From contig JAUILK010000023.1 in the NCBI GenBank assembly GCA_030433275.1, positions 1 to 54,975 of the forward strand: DNA of 54,975 bases, given 5' to 3'. The notes under the pieces are model-generated. The model did no database searches. It was given only the letters and a program-made list of their open reading frames with translations, and was not told the origin of the DNA. Origin of the DNA: Gammaproteobacteria bacterium (GTDB lineage: Bacteria > Pseudomonadota > Gammaproteobacteria > Nitrococcales > Nitrococcaceae). Both the position numbers and the translations under genes were made by a program. Of this stretch, positions 23,370 to 33,856 are shown piece by piece. The stretch's first letter is position 1; every line of letters starts with the position of its first letter.

Positions 23370-23788
23370 ATTTGCGCCCGCGCCGTCGCGAGGAGCCAGA
23401 GATCAATTTGGCTCCCTTGATCGATGTCGTTTTTCTGATGCTGATTTTTTTTATGTTGAGCACTACCTTTATCAAGGAGGCCAATCTTGAGGTCTCTTTG
23501 CCACAGGCGAGTCCCCAGCCGGTCGCGCCCCCGCACCGGCCGATCGAGGTTACGGTCAATCAGCAGGGGCGCTACTTCCTGGATGATCAGGCCTTGCCAG
23601 ATAATCAGAGAGAGACTCTGCGCCGGGCGATCGCGCGACGGCTCAAGGGGAGCGATCCGCGAATCACTCAGCTGATTATCCGGGCGGATGGGCGGACCGA
23701 GCATCTGCATATCGTTACCGCTTTGGATGCTGCCAGCCGTGCCGGATTCCAACGTGTTGCGATCGCCACGATACCGCGGGGGCAATGA
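23366..23788 (+). CDS. exbD: ExbD/TolR family protein
   Basis: 140 aa with one N-terminal transmembrane helix (INLAPLIDVVFLMLIFFML) containing the conserved proton-path Asp, then a periplasmic domain. It pairs with the preceding ExbB. ATGA overlaps link it to exbB upstream and msbA downstream, so the motor and lipid A genes share a transcript. Confidence 0.92.
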   Translation: MNLRPRRREEPEINLAPLIDVVFLMLIFFMLSTTFIKEANLEVSLPQASPQPVAPPHRPIEVTVNQQGRYFLDDQALPDNQRETLRRAIARRLKGSDPRITQLIIRADGRTEHLHIVTALDAASRAGFQRVAIATIPRGQ

Positions 23789-25578
23789 GTAGTTTGACTG
23801 CCTGGAACGATACGACGAGTACAGGCCGGTTCAATATCTACCGGCGTTTGTTTAGTTACGTCCAAGACTACTGGCTGATAGGGGTTCTCTCTCTAATTGC
23901 CATGGTGTTGAGCGGTGCGAGCCAAGCGGTATTCGCATGGTTGATCAAACCCATGTTGGATGCCGGCTTTGTAGCTCGGGATCCCGTAATAATGCGGTTG
24001 ATCCCACTGGGGTTGCTCGGATTGTTCGTGTTGCGGGGGCTAGCTAATTTTGGTGCCAGCTACGGCACGGCTTGGATCAGTCGTAGAGTCATCAAGCGGT
24101 TGCGCTCCGAGGTGTTCGAGCGGTTGCTGACCCTACCCAAACGTTTCTACGACGATGCTTCTTCAGGACGTTTGCTCTCGAAACTGACGTTCAACGTCGA
24201 GCAGGTCGCGAGTGCCGGCACCGATGCCTTAATTACGGTGGTGCGCGATACGGCCACGGCCGTATTCCTGATGGGCTACATGTTCTTTATCAGCTGGCAG
24301 TTGGCATTGAGCTTACTAGTCCTGGGCCCGGTGATGGCGTTGGTTATCTGGTATATCAGCAAGCGGTTCCGGCGCATCAGCCGTAGGATACAAAAAAGCG
24401 TCGGTGGTGTGGCCTATGTCGCCGAAGAAGCCATCGAAGGGCACGAGGTGATCAAGATCTTCGGCGCTCAGCCTCACGAGCGGCATCGCTTCGAGCAAGT
24501 TAACGAACGCAATCGGCGGCAGTTCATGAAGTTCGTCGCGATCAAGGCGCTGAGCACGCCGGTGGTGCAATTCGTGGCCGCGATCGCGCTGACCGTTGTT
24601 ATCTATTTGGCGACCTTGGATGGAAATTTTACGACGATCACGGTCGGTGCATTTGTCTCATTCATTACCGCAATGTTGTTGCTGCAGCCACCACTCAAGC
24701 GATTGACCCAAGTACAAGCCTTGATCCAAAAGGGGCTTGCGGCAGGGGAGAGCCTGTTCGAGATCATCGACGAGCTTCCTGAAACAGATTGCGGCAGCTT
24801 GGATCTTACCCGGGCATGTGGCCGCATCGAATACCAGGGTGTGCGGTTTGCCTATAGCAACAACCGTCATGAGGTGTTGTGTGGAATTGATATCCACATC
24901 GAGCCCGGGGAGACGGTAGCCATCGTCGGACCGTCCGGTAGCGGCAAGACCACGCTCGCTAATTTGCTGCCGCGCTTCTATGAACCGTCGTCGGGACGGA
25001 TTTTGCTGGACGGTGTGCCAATCGGTGATTATCGGTTGGCCGCCTTACGTTCTCAAATCGCTCTCGTGGGTCAGCAGGTTATGCTGTTCAAGGGCACGGT
25101 CGCGAGCAATATCGCTTATGGACGCCTAGGTGAGGTGGGCATGGACGAGGTGCGACGAGTCGCCGAGCTTGCCAGTGCGCGCGCATTCATCGAGCGATTA
25201 CCACAGGGGTTCGAAACGCGAGTCGGCGAAAACGGGGTACGGCTCTCCGGTGGGCAGCGCCAACGAATCGCCATTGCGCGGGCGCTCCTCAAAGATGCCC
25301 CCATTCTCATCCTTGATGAGGCCACCTCCGCGTTGGATACCCAGTCCGAGCGTTTGATCCAGCGTGCCCTGGACATGCTTATGCGTGGCCGCACCACGCT
25401 GGTTATTAGCCATCGTTTGTCTACTGTGGAGAATGCCGATCGGATCATTGTCCTTGACGAAGGGCGCTTGGCCGAAATGGGTACCCACAGCGAACTATTG
25501 GCCTATGGCGGTCTTTATGCCGAGCTGCATCGCCGGTACAGACCGCAAACATCGCTGCTTGGTATCCGGGCCGGTTGA
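23785..25578 (+). CDS. msbA: Lipid A export ABC transporter MsbA
   Basis: 597 aa half-transporter that flips lipid A-core across the inner membrane. Six transmembrane helices lie in about residues 30-310; the ATPase domain has Walker A GPSGSGKTT, signature LSGGQRQRIAIARAL, Walker B ILILDEATSALD and the switch His (VISHRLST). Length is typical. The start overlaps exbD. Placing msbA next to lpxK is the arrangement in enterobacteria; in Pseudomonas msbA is elsewhere. Confidence 0.95.
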   Translation: MSSLTAWNDTTSTGRFNIYRRLFSYVQDYWLIGVLSLIAMVLSGASQAVFAWLIKPMLDAGFVARDPVIMRLIPLGLLGLFVLRGLANFGASYGTAWISRRVIKRLRSEVFERLLTLPKRFYDDASSGRLLSKLTFNVEQVASAGTDALITVVRDTATAVFLMGYMFFISWQLALSLLVLGPVMALVIWYISKRFRRISRRIQKSVGGVAYVAEEAIEGHEVIKIFGAQPHERHRFEQVNERNRRQFMKFVAIKALSTPVVQFVAAIALTVVIYLATLDGNFTTITVGAFVSFITAMLLLQPPLKRLTQVQALIQKGLAAGESLFEIIDELPETDCGSLDLTRACGRIEYQGVRFAYSNNRHEVLCGIDIHIEPGETVAIVGPSGSGKTTLANLLPRFYEPSSGRILLDGVPIGDYRLAALRSQIALVGQQVMLFKGTVASNIAYGRLGEVGMDEVRRVAELASARAFIERLPQGFETRVGENGVRLSGGQRQRIAIARALLKDAPILILDEATSALDTQSERLIQRALDMLMRGRTTLVISHRLSTVENADRIIVLDEGRLAEMGTHSELLAYGGLYAELHRRYRPQTSLLGIRAG

Positions 25579-25593
25579 GCCATCGACTCGACC

Positions 25594-26595
25594 ATGCCGG
25601 ACCTGCCTCAGTTTTGGCTCGAGCAGGGATGGCTGGCTCGGGTTTTGCGGCCGCTGGCGGCCTGTTTCAGCGGTGCAGTTCAAGTGCGTGCGTTCGCCTA
25701 TCGCCGTGGCTGGCTGCGAAGTTACCGGGTCGGGGTGCCAGTAATTGTGGTCGGGAATCTGTTTGTTGGTGGCAGCGGCAAGACGCCGCTGGTCATTTGG
25801 CTCGCGGAACGGCTGCGCGCCAGCGGTTGGCGGCCAGGCATCGTATCTCGAGGTTATGGAGGCTATCCGGGTGGCAAACCTCGGCTAGTGGAAGCGGGTG
25901 ACGATCCGGTGTATCTGGGGGATGAACCGGTGCTGATTGCCGCACGCACTGGAGCGCCGGTGGCCGTGGCCGCGGACCGGGTGGCGGCGGCGGAGTGCCT
26001 CGTCAGGGATGGGCGCTGTGATCTCGTCATCAGCGATGACGGGCTACAACATTACCGCCTAAAACGTGATGTCGAGATCGCGGTATTCGATGCTGCACGG
26101 GGGGCGGGGAACGCATACTGTTTTCCTGCCGGGCCGTTGCGTGAGCCGCTTTCGCGACTGCGGCGAGTCGACCTTGTGTTGGGTAACGGCGGTGTCGTAG
26201 ATGGTGCGGGGTATAGCTTTCACTTGGTGCCGGATCGACTTGTTGCACTCGGGTGTGCCCCACCCTCGGCCGTTCCCCCGGTGGCCGGCTCGCGTATTCG
26301 GGCGGTGGCCGGCATTGGGCACCCCGAGCGTTTTTTTCGCCTCCTGCAGACGCTGGGTTATCGTGTCGTGCCGCAGCCGTTTCCGGATCATCATGTGTTT
26401 CGGCCGAAAGACCTGCAATATGCTGAACCTCTGCCGATCATAATGACCGAGAAGGATGCAGTTAAGTGTAGGCGAATGGCCATGGATGACTTGTGGTACC
26501 TGCCGGTGGCTGCGCAGCCGGATAACCGGACACAGCGTGCTTTGGATTCCCTGCTTCTGCGTCTTTCTCCACGAAGAGCCGATAAACGGACGTGA
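25594..26595 (+). CDS. lpxK: Tetraacyldisaccharide 4'-kinase LpxK
   Basis: Phosphorylates the lipid A disaccharide at 4'. 333 aa, with an N-terminal membrane-associated helix, a P-loop GNLFVGGSGKTPLV near residue 52, SRGYGG, and SDDGLQHY with catalytic and base residues. It begins 15 bp after msbA and overlaps kdsB by a GTGA. In Pseudomonas ycaR follows lpxK; no such gene is seen here. Confidence 0.95.
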   Translation: MPDLPQFWLEQGWLARVLRPLAACFSGAVQVRAFAYRRGWLRSYRVGVPVIVVGNLFVGGSGKTPLVIWLAERLRASGWRPGIVSRGYGGYPGGKPRLVEAGDDPVYLGDEPVLIAARTGAPVAVAADRVAAAECLVRDGRCDLVISDDGLQHYRLKRDVEIAVFDAARGAGNAYCFPAGPLREPLSRLRRVDLVLGNGGVVDGAGYSFHLVPDRLVALGCAPPSAVPPVAGSRIRAVAGIGHPERFFRLLQTLGYRVVPQPFPDHHVFRPKDLQYAEPLPIIMTEKDAVKCRRMAMDDLWYLPVAAQPDNRTQRALDSLLLRLSPRRADKRT

Positions 26596-27362
26596 CCGAG
26601 TTTATTGTCATCATACCCGCGCGCTACGGTTCCATGCGGTTGCCTGGTAAGCCGTTGCGCTCGCTCGCCGGTCGGCCGATGATTGAGCATGTGTATCGGC
26701 GTGCCGTTGCAAGCGGTGCGGCGCGCATTTTAGTGGCGACCGATGACCGCCGTATTGTCGCAGCCTGTCAGGCCTTTGGGGCCGAAGCGGTGATGACCGA
26801 TTCGGCACACGCAACCGGCACTGACCGTTTAGCCGAGGTGGTATGCCGTGAGCGGTTTCCCGATGAGGCCATCGTGGTTAATCTCCAAGGCGATGAGCCG
26901 CTGATGCCGCCGCGACTTTTGCAGCAGGTGGCCGAGGTTCTCGACCGCTGTTCTGATGTGGCGATCGCGACACTGGCCACGCCCCTGCATGATCCGGCAG
27001 AGCTTGTTAGTCCCCATGTGGTCAAGGTGGTCGTGGCCGCCGATCGGCGGGCGCTATATTTCTCTCGTGCGCCAATTCCCTGGGATCGCGAGGCTTGTGG
27101 CCGTGCGTCCACCGTGCTGAAAAAAGCCGATATGTATCGACGCCATCTGGGAATTTATGCTTACCGCGCGGCTTTTTTACGCCGCTATCAAAGTCTGTCT
27201 CCATGTGAGTTAGCACAGCACGAACAACTTGAGCAGCTCAAGATGCTTTGGCATGGGGAGTCGATCCAGGTGGAAGATGCACGGGAACCCTCCGGGCCAG
27301 GTGTCGATACAGAAGCGGATCTGTTGTTTGCCGAGCGCCAACTGGGTGGCCTGTTTCGTTGA
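26592..27362 (+). CDS. kdsB: CMP-KDO synthetase KdsB
   Basis: Activates KDO with CTP for lipopolysaccharide inner core. 256 aa with the nucleotidyltransferase start IIPARYGSMRLPGKPL, ATDDRRI, and NLQGDEPLMPP. GTG start overlaps the lpxK stop. It completes the lipid A/KDO operon. Confidence 0.96.
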   Translation: MTEFIVIIPARYGSMRLPGKPLRSLAGRPMIEHVYRRAVASGAARILVATDDRRIVAACQAFGAEAVMTDSAHATGTDRLAEVVCRERFPDEAIVVNLQGDEPLMPPRLLQQVAEVLDRCSDVAIATLATPLHDPAELVSPHVVKVVVAADRRALYFSRAPIPWDREACGRASTVLKKADMYRRHLGIYAYRAAFLRRYQSLSPCELAQHEQLEQLKMLWHGESIQVEDAREPSGPGVDTEADLLFAERQLGGLFR

Positions 27363-27438
27363 TCATGCAATCACCATGTTTAGTACACGGTGTCACAGTG
27401 GTCCGTAATCCATCCATCGACCCCGGAGATCGAGTAGC

Positions 27439-27915
27439 ATGATTCGCGTACTGTTCGTTTGCATGGGCAACATTTGCCGTTCGCCAACGGCGGAAGGAAG
27501 CTTTCGTAACCTTGTCAAGGCCGAGGGGTTGGCGCAGTTGATCGAAACGGATTCAGCTGGAACGCACGACTATCATGTGGGACGCCCGCCTGATCCGCGG
27601 GCCATGGAGGCCGCGGCACGGCGCGGAATTGATATCAGCGACTTACGTGCAAGGACTGTTGACGAATTCGACTTCAATGCGTTCGACTGGATCGTCGCCA
27701 TGGATCGCAGCAATCTGGCCTGGTTGCAGGCGAAGGCGCCTGCTGATCGCCACGAGCGTATCCACAGGTTGCTCGAATTTGCGCCTGCGCTGATGGAATA
27801 CGAAGTCCCGGATCCTTACTATGGAAGCCGCAATGGTTTCGAGCATGTTCTTGATCTGGTCGACGAGGCCGCTCGGGGATTGCTTCAGGCAATCCGCGAT
27901 CGACATCATATTTAG
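27439..27915 (+). CDS. Low-molecular-weight protein-tyrosine phosphatase
   Basis: 158 aa. The catalytic loop CMGNICRS (Cys8 and Arg14) is near the N-terminus and the general-acid Asp is in DPYYG near residue 125. Relatives dephosphorylate tyrosine kinases of capsule export or other small substrates. The same neighbour occurs in Pseudomonas between kdsB and murB, but murB is missing here. Confidence 0.93.
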   Translation: MIRVLFVCMGNICRSPTAEGSFRNLVKAEGLAQLIETDSAGTHDYHVGRPPDPRAMEAAARRGIDISDLRARTVDEFDFNAFDWIVAMDRSNLAWLQAKAPADRHERIHRLLEFAPALMEYEVPDPYYGSRNGFEHVLDLVDEAARGLLQAIRDRHHI

Positions 27916-28132
27916 TGCTTGCCGGTCTTTGTTGCGGCGATTGTGGAAACAACTTAGAAAAGGGCTTTCACGAACAGGTGCTGATCGACCGGCAGGCCAC
28001 GACCGCGCGAGGCTCGTCGGTCTGGTTACATTGATCCCGGCGGCATGATTCGCGACAGGCGCGGACACAGCGTGAACAGGCAAACTGCTATGCCTGCCAT
28101 CCATTGCCGTGGCCGCGCGCATTCGATTGACT

Positions 28133-30895
28133 TCAGCGAGGCAGGGATTCGTCGCCGCTGGCCACGGCGCGTTCCCCATCTGATTTGGGGTCCGTTTTTT
28201 CCTCGTTTTCCGGGTTGGGTCGTTTACGGCGTCGAGTCTGCGGCTCCTTTGTTTGCCGGGTGCGACTAGGTGCTTTCTTGCTGTTGCTATTAGCCGGGGT
28301 TTTGCGCGTCTTTGGTTTCGCCGGTGCTGCAGCGTTTGTCTTTTCTGACGGCTCCAGTTTGCCGTCGTCTGTTTTTGACGCTACCGTCGGTAGATTAGCC
28401 GAATCAGCATTCTCTCGGGCAGGCGGATCGTCCGCTTGTTGTTCCCGGATTTGTGCTGGCTCGGCAGGGGCTGATGATGTCGGCGCAGCTAGGCGCGGTA
28501 CTTCTGGTTTTGCTGCAGCCTGCTTTATAGCAGCGGTCTCGCTTGTTGTTTCCTCGCTGGGCGTCGTTGGGCTTATGTGTTCTAATTCTGGTTGCGGCGC
28601 CATTTGTGGTGCGGCAATGTGTTGATCTGTAGACCCCTCGGCACCACGGGGAATCCGCGGTCGGCCAGGCCAGCGGCGTGGATCGCCACCTACAATACCC
28701 TCAGCAGTATCCGCCAGTTCGGTCTTGGAGGACCTAGCATGCGCTGGTGTGGCCCGGGGTGACTTCACGGGAGGGTTGGCCGATGCCGAACCGGTTTCAG
28801 GTTGCCTCGGCTCGTGTCCGCTCCCAGGCGTGAACGGTGTTTGGGTTGTTGTTTCTCCGGATATAGCCTCTGACGCTGTGCCCAGCGGCTGGCTTTTGTC
28901 ACTGCTCCGGCGGCGCCGGCGCCCGCCGCGCCGGCCGCGGCGATTGGTCCGTCGGCTGCTGCTGGGAGTTTGGTCGTCTCCGGTTGCCGCGGCTTTTTCA
29001 CCAACCGAGATCGGTTCTTGGTCTGCCGTTGTTATGGTTTGAGAACTATCGGCTTCGGCGAGCGTGCGTTTGGGGATTGTTGCATCGTCGCTGCGCGCAC
29101 TACCGGCACCGCGTGTGTTCTGAGTGCGGGTATGTCCGCTACCACGGTCGGCAGCCAATCCTGTTCTCGAGCCGTGCTCGCTGCCAGATACCAGCTTTCG
29201 CAGCCAGCCAAAAAAGCTGCTGAGCCCTTTACTCATGGGGATAGGGTCGTGCAGCGTCGAATTTTTCATCGGCAGCGGTGCGGGGGTCAATGGCTTCAGA
29301 GGCTTTACTGCCGGTTCTTCCATGCGCGGCTTTGGGGTGGCCGCAACCACCAGTTGATCGGCGAGTTTACCCTGAGGCGTCTTGGCTATCAGTCGGTAGC
29401 TGGCACCTTCGACGGTGCGGTCGTCCATGCGAATTCGCTGGACTTCATAGTGAGGGGTTTCCAGCGTTTTATTGGGGATCAGCGTGATTTCGACATCGTT
29501 TCGTTGCTCTGTGGCCGATAACACAGAGCGCTTTTCGTTGAGGAGAAAGGTAGCTACTTCGATGGGCAATTGCGCCAATACCTTGTGAGTTTTCTCCTTC
29601 ATCGCTTCTTCTTCAATGATGCGCAGAATCGACAGTGCCAATGATTCAACCCCGCGCACGGTGCCGCGTCCACCACAGCGAGAGCATACTTCCTGGCTGG
29701 ATTCGCCAAGCGAGGTGTGCAGCCTTTGGCGTGACATCTCGAGCAAGCCGAAGCGGGAGATGCGGCCGACTTGGACCCGAGCACGGTCCATTTTGACGGC
29801 TTCGCGCAACCGGTTTTCAACTTCCCGCTGGTTGCGATTGGCGCCCATATCGATGAAATCGACCACGATGAGGCCCCCCAGATCGCGCAGGCGGAGCTGT
29901 CGGGCAATTTCGTCGGCGGCTTCGTTGTTGGTTTGCAGCGCAGTTTCTTCGATATCCGCGCCTTTGGTTGCGCGCGAGGAGTTGATGTCGATCGAGATCA
30001 ATGCTTCGGTGCGATCGATGACAATAGCCCCTCCGCTTGGAAGACGGATTTCGCGTTGAAAGGCCGACTCGATCTGGCTCTCGAGCTGATAGCGGGTAAA
30101 TAACGGGACGTTGTCCTGATAGGGCTTGAGTTTGGCCAGATTGTGAGGCATTACCTGCTGGATGAAGCCCTTTGCCTGCTCGTATACTTCGGGGTCATCG
30201 ACCAAGATTTCGGCAATATCGTTACGTAGGTAGTCACGCAACGCTCGGATTATGACGTTGCTTTCCTGATATATGAGCAGCGGTGCGCTTCGTTCGGCGG
30301 CGGCTTTCTGGATACTCCTCCAGAGGTTCAATAAGTAATCCAGGTCCCATTGCAGTTCCTCAACGCTGCGCCCGACGCCTGCGGTGCGCACGATAAGTCC
30401 CATGCCCTCGGGCACATCCAGCGAGCGCAGCGCGTCGCGGACCTCATTGCGATCCTGCCCCTCAATGCGCCGGGAAACGCCGCCGGCCCGTGGGTTATTC
30501 GGCATGAGTACCAGATAGCGCCCGGCCAAGCTGACGAATGTGGTGAGCGCTGCGCCTTTATTGCCGCGCTCTTCCTTGTCGACCTGAACGACGAGCTCTT
30601 GCCCCTCTCGGATAGCCTCCTTGATGCTGATTTTGCTCAGGTCGGCATCTTCTTCGGTCTGGAAATAACCACGCGCGATTTCTTTGAAAGGAAGAAACCC
30701 GTGGCGCTCGGCGCCGTACTGGACGAAGGCCGCCTCCAAGCTCGGCTCAACACGCGTTATTTTACCTTTGTAGATGTTGGCCTTTTTTCGCTCCCGTGCG
30801 GGGGTCTCAATGTCTAGATCGTAGAGTGATTGGCCATCCACTAGCGCAACACGCAGCTCTTCGGGCTGGGTTGCATTGATCAACATCCTCTTCAT
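28133..30895 (-). CDS. rne: Ribonuclease E
   Basis: Essential endoribonuclease of RNA decay and rRNA/tRNA maturation, 920 aa. The S1 domain covers about 36-120. The catalytic Asp303 ([13 protein letters not shown]) and Asp346 (IVVDFIDM) and the zinc-link Cys404 and Cys407 (CSRCGGRG) are at the same positions as in E. coli. The region after about 520 is disordered, rich in Pro, Ser, Thr and Arg, with an Arg-rich RNA-binding run (about residues 645-660) and repeated Lys/Arg-Pro patches at the C-terminus. It is the usual degradosome scaffold region but with little recognisable sequence. AAAGGA precedes the ATG. It converges with the phosphatase gene. Confidence 0.96.
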   Translation of the reverse strand: MKRMLINATQPEELRVALVDGQSLYDLDIETPARERKKANIYKGKITRVEPSLEAAFVQYGAERHGFLPFKEIARGYFQTEEDADLSKISIKEAIREGQELVVQVDKEERGNKGAALTTFVSLAGRYLVLMPNNPRAGGVSRRIEGQDRNEVRDALRSLDVPEGMGLIVRTAGVGRSVEELQWDLDYLLNLWRSIQKAAAERSAPLLIYQESNVIIRALRDYLRNDIAEILVDDPEVYEQAKGFIQQVMPHNLAKLKPYQDNVPLFTRYQLESQIESAFQREIRLPSGGAIVIDRTEALISIDINSSRATKGADIEETALQTNNEAADEIARQLRLRDLGGLIVVDFIDMGANRNQREVENRLREAVKMDRARVQVGRISRFGLLEMSRQRLHTSLGESSQEVCSRCGGRGTVRGVESLALSILRIIEEEAMKEKTHKVLAQLPIEVATFLLNEKRSVLSATEQRNDVEITLIPNKTLETPHYEVQRIRMDDRTVEGASYRLIAKTPQGKLADQLVVAATPKPRMEEPAVKPLKPLTPAPLPMKNSTLHDPIPMSKGLSSFFGWLRKLVSGSEHGSRTGLAADRGSGHTRTQNTRGAGSARSDDATIPKRTLAEADSSQTITTADQEPISVGEKAAATGDDQTPSSSRRTNRRGRRGGRRRRRSSDKSQPLGTASEAISGETTTQTPFTPGSGHEPRQPETGSASANPPVKSPRATPAHARSSKTELADTAEGIVGGDPRRWPGRPRIPRGAEGSTDQHIAAPQMAPQPELEHISPTTPSEETTSETAAIKQAAAKPEVPRLAAPTSSAPAEPAQIREQQADDPPARENADSANLPTVASKTDDGKLEPSEKTNAAAPAKPKTRKTPANSNSKKAPSRTRQTKEPQTRRRKRPNPENEEKTDPKSDGERAVASGDESLPR

Positions 30896-31320
30896 GGGGT
30901 CCTTTTCTCCAGCGCTCGACCTGAATGCTCGTCATGCCACGCGGGGTGCCGGCGCTCCGACCTTGGTAGGTGAGCGGCAACGGCGTGACCTGCTCGGTCA
31001 ACAATCCGTGGATCACGGGGATCAGTTGCGAGACAAGCATGCCCGCCATGTGGCGATCAAAGACGAGAGCCCGGGTGGGCGCAGCCGATTGGGCGCATAT
31101 GGATAGGCGTGATGCCTGAATAGTAAACCTTGGGAAAAACTTACTGCTCGTTAACCGTTTCGCTACGTCTTGCAGCGGGCGTTCCCAGCTGAGTTTTCGT
31201 TTCACGGAGTACATATTTTGAAACTCCCAACGTACTCTAGCAGCGTTGTAGGAATGCTTCAAATGTCCCGTGGACGGCTAGTATGCCGTATTCTATAAAA
31301 TTTGGTTTGAAGAGTTGTGT
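30896..31320. other. Divergent rne/rluC intergenic region
   Basis: 425 bp between the divergent genes rne and rluC. In other gammaproteobacteria rne has a long structured leader through which RNase E limits its own expression; a similar leader could lie in the left part here. I see several short inverted repeats but no clear promoter hexamers, and no gene. Confidence 0.5.
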
Positions 31321-32274
31321 ATGTCGGGTGTGCGCCACATTCGGGTCGCAAGCGAATACGAAGGTCAGCGGCTGGATAATTTTCTACTTCGGGAGCTCAA
31401 AGGTTTACCGAGAACTCGGGTCTATCGCCTGTTGCGCCAGGGGCAAGTCCGAGTAAACGGTGGCCGGGTTCGGCCCGAATATCGCCTGCGCCATGGCGAT
31501 TGCTTGCGGTTGCCGCCAATGCGCCTGCGGGAGCGCGAGCTCGGCGGCGCGCCGTCGGCGCGTATTCTCCAGCGCATCGAACAGGCGGTTCTCTATGAGA
31601 ACGAGCAGTTGCTGATCCTAGACAAACCAAGCGGGCTTGCCGTGCATGGTGGCAGTGGACTCGCTTATGGGGTTATCGAGGCCATTCGCGTGCGGCGCCC
31701 TGGTACTCTCGCCTTGGATTTGGCCCACCGTCTCGATCGCGATACCAGCGGTTGTCTGATCATCGCCAAACGGCGCGAGACGTTGCAGCAAATCCACGCG
31801 CTCATGCGCTCTAACCAGGTCGAGAAGCACTACCTGGCTTTGTTAAAAGGCAGGCTAGGAAGCGCAATGCGTGTAGAGGCATCACTTGAGCGCCGCCCAG
31901 GCCAAGGGCTTTTGCAACCCATGCAGGTGTCCAGCGGGGGGCGGAGGGCCTTGACTGTGTTCTGTCCCATCGAGCGGTACGGTGGCTGGACGTTGGTTAA
32001 TGTGGTGTTGCATACTGGGCGGATGCATCAAATCCGGGTGCATGCGGCTTACAGCGGCTATCCTGTGGCAGGCGACGAGCGCTATGGGGATCCGCAGGCC
32101 AATCATACTTTGCGCCGTCTCGGATTGCGTCGCTTGTTTCTGCATGCAAGCCGCGTGGCTTTCGTGTTGCCTGGGCAGGATAAGCTGATCGTGCAGGCTG
32201 CGCTCAGCGAGGAGTTGGCCACGGTATTGCGGTGTTTACGCGAAAACGCTTCAGCGGGAGGAGGTACGGGATAA
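31321..32274 (+). CDS. rluC: 23S rRNA pseudouridine synthase RluC
   Basis: 317 aa. The N-terminal S4 RNA-binding domain (RLDNFLLRELKGLPRTRVYRLLRQGQVRVNG) is followed by the RluA-type catalytic domain with HRLDRDTSG containing the catalytic Asp, and GRMHQIRVH. It modifies U955, U2504 and U2580 in E. coli. I chose ATG 31321 over TTG 31315. It stands next to rne as in many gammaproteobacteria. Confidence 0.93.
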   Translation: MSGVRHIRVASEYEGQRLDNFLLRELKGLPRTRVYRLLRQGQVRVNGGRVRPEYRLRHGDCLRLPPMRLRERELGGAPSARILQRIEQAVLYENEQLLILDKPSGLAVHGGSGLAYGVIEAIRVRRPGTLALDLAHRLDRDTSGCLIIAKRRETLQQIHALMRSNQVEKHYLALLKGRLGSAMRVEASLERRPGQGLLQPMQVSSGGRRALTVFCPIERYGGWTLVNVVLHTGRMHQIRVHAAYSGYPVAGDERYGDPQANHTLRRLGLRRLFLHASRVAFVLPGQDKLIVQAALSEELATVLRCLRENASAGGGTG

Positions 32275-32356
32275 GCACTGCCAGCCGTGTAGCACCTAGA
32301 TGCAGCCGGGTAAGGCGAGTCGCCACGCGGCAATTACACTCTCACTGAGCGTTCAG

Positions 32357-32932
32357 CTATGGTAGCTGTATGCCTTCAGATGCAAGCATCGCAGTGAGGC
32401 GGATCAGCGGCAGGCCGATCAGTGCGGTGGGGTCATCACCTTCGAGCCGCTGCAACAATACGATTCCGAGGCCCTCGACTTTGATGCTGCCGGCGCAATC
32501 AAACGGACGTTCATGTTCGACGTAACGTTTGATGCTTGCCTCGGAGAGGCGGCGAAAATAGGCTCGAGCGGGGATTATATCCGATTGTAAGGTGCCAGTA
32601 GCATTGTTGATGAGAGCCAATCCAGTGAGAAAGTCGATGCGCCGCCCGGAGGCGCGGCGTAGCTGCGCGACCGCGCGTTCGAATGTTCGGGCCTTGCCGA
32701 GAATCTCGCCATCGAGTACTGCTGCTTGATCGGAGCCTACTATCAGAGCGGGCTCGTCGAGCGGCGCTGCCGCCTTCGCTTTGGCAATGGCCAGGCGCAC
32801 GACATAGGCTGTGGGGTCTTCACCGCGGCGGGGTGTCTCGTCGATCCGACTCGGTACCTGCTCGAAGTGCAATCCCAGACGCCGCAGCAGTTGGGCGCGG
32901 TAGGGCGAGGCGGAACCGAGTATCAATCGCAT
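32357..32932 (-). CDS. yceF: Maf-like nucleotide pyrophosphatase (YceF type)
   Basis: 191 aa. Maf motifs are SASPYRAQLL, VGSDQ and the region FDCAGSIKVEGLGI. The YceF subgroup hydrolyses 7-methyl-GTP. It converges with rluC and is divergent from yceD, a common arrangement for the maf-yceD-rpmF-plsX block. Confidence 0.9.
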   Translation of the reverse strand: MRLILGSASPYRAQLLRRLGLHFEQVPSRIDETPRRGEDPTAYVVRLAIAKAKAAAPLDEPALIVGSDQAAVLDGEILGKARTFERAVAQLRRASGRRIDFLTGLALINNATGTLQSDIIPARAYFRRLSEASIKRYVEHERPFDCAGSIKVEGLGIVLLQRLEGDDPTALIGLPLIRLTAMLASEGIQLP

Positions 32933-33285
32933 GAGCTCTCCGGTGGATTAATGTAGGCTGACGCGCATCATATCGTCCTTGTGCGCGGTTTGCTCGAATT
33001 AGCCCCGGTTACGATGGTGGGCTCGAGTCTGCGGGCGTCGAACAGTCAATTTTAGGCTTTGAGCACCAGCGGCCGGATAGCGCTGTTTGGCGGCATTGTT
33101 AATCATCGTCAGCCGCCTGTCGGCAGTGCAACAATTGATCGTGTTCCAGTGCCGCAGCGCGTGGTGGATCGCCTGCGTCAAGGTGCTTGTGGCGCTGCTG
33201 ATGCGGGGTGGAGCGTAGGCTCGTGTGTTGTTGGAAGGGGCTGTCCTTTGACATGTTGGATGGCAACACTTAGCATTACCCGTTT
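32933..33285. other. Divergent yceF/yceD intergenic region
   Basis: 353 bp without a recognisable gene. Its right end holds a good sigma-70 promoter candidate for yceD-rpmF-plsX-fab (listed separately). Nothing else was identified. Confidence 0.5.
33248..33276 (+). promoter_or_regulatory. Candidate promoter for yceD and the fatty-acid operon
   Basis: TTGACA (33248-33253), 17-bp spacer and TAGCAT (33271-33276). The predicted start site is only a few bases before the yceD ATG at 33286, and no Shine-Dalgarno sequence precedes that ATG. The transcript could therefore be nearly leaderless from this promoter. Confidence 0.5.
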
Positions 33286-33816
33286 ATGTCGGAAGGAATC
33301 CTTCCTAAATCGATCGATATTGGCCGTCTCGGCAGGGGCGGCGTGCGGTTCGAGGGCACCATACCGTTAGCCACGATGCGCCGGCTTCGAGAGCTGGTGC
33401 TCACCTCGGAGGGTAAGGTGGGTGCCTCTGTCGAGGTTCGCTTTGCGGAGGCAGCGCATGCCATCGTTACCGGCGCTGCTACAACCCGAGTGCGTCGGGA
33501 GTGTATGCGTTGCTTGGAACCGAAAGAGGTTCTGCTGTGGGTACCGTTTCGGTTGTCCGTGGTCGGCTCGCTTGCAGAGGCGGAAGCGCTTGGGCAAGAC
33601 GCTGACCCGCTCATCGCGCCGGGGGGCGTAATTGATTTGCTGACCGCCCTAGAGGACGAATTACTGCTCGCTTTACCGCCCGTGACAAGTCACGAGCGCA
33701 GTGAAGTGTGCAAGCAGTATGATGTGCACACTGAGGCATCCGGGGCGGTGGAAGGGGCGCTTTATCAGCAAAGCCCTTTTGTGGTACTCGAACAGCTCAA
33801 AAAAAGGGGCGATTAA
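33286..33816 (+). CDS. yceD: YceD / DUF177 family protein, 23S rRNA accumulation factor
   Basis: 176 aa DUF177 protein with CMRCLEP near residue 69 and the characteristic block around GVIDLLTALEDELLLALP near residues 110-130. Its gene almost always precedes rpmF. YceD is linked to 23S rRNA accumulation. It starts the block rpmF-plsX-fabH-fabD-fabG-acpP-fabF. Confidence 0.88.
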   Translation: MSEGILPKSIDIGRLGRGGVRFEGTIPLATMRRLRELVLTSEGKVGASVEVRFAEAAHAIVTGAATTRVRRECMRCLEPKEVLLWVPFRLSVVGSLAEAEALGQDADPLIAPGGVIDLLTALEDELLLALPPVTSHERSEVCKQYDVHTEASGAVEGALYQQSPFVVLEQLKKRGD

Positions 33817-33856
33817 GTGTTGATCGTCCGGTTGTACTGTTGAGGAGCATTGGACC

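Noticed and set aside
28725-29521. Plus-strand frames opposite the rne 3' part
   Set aside because: They are antisense to the disordered tail of RNase E and have no recognisable domain.
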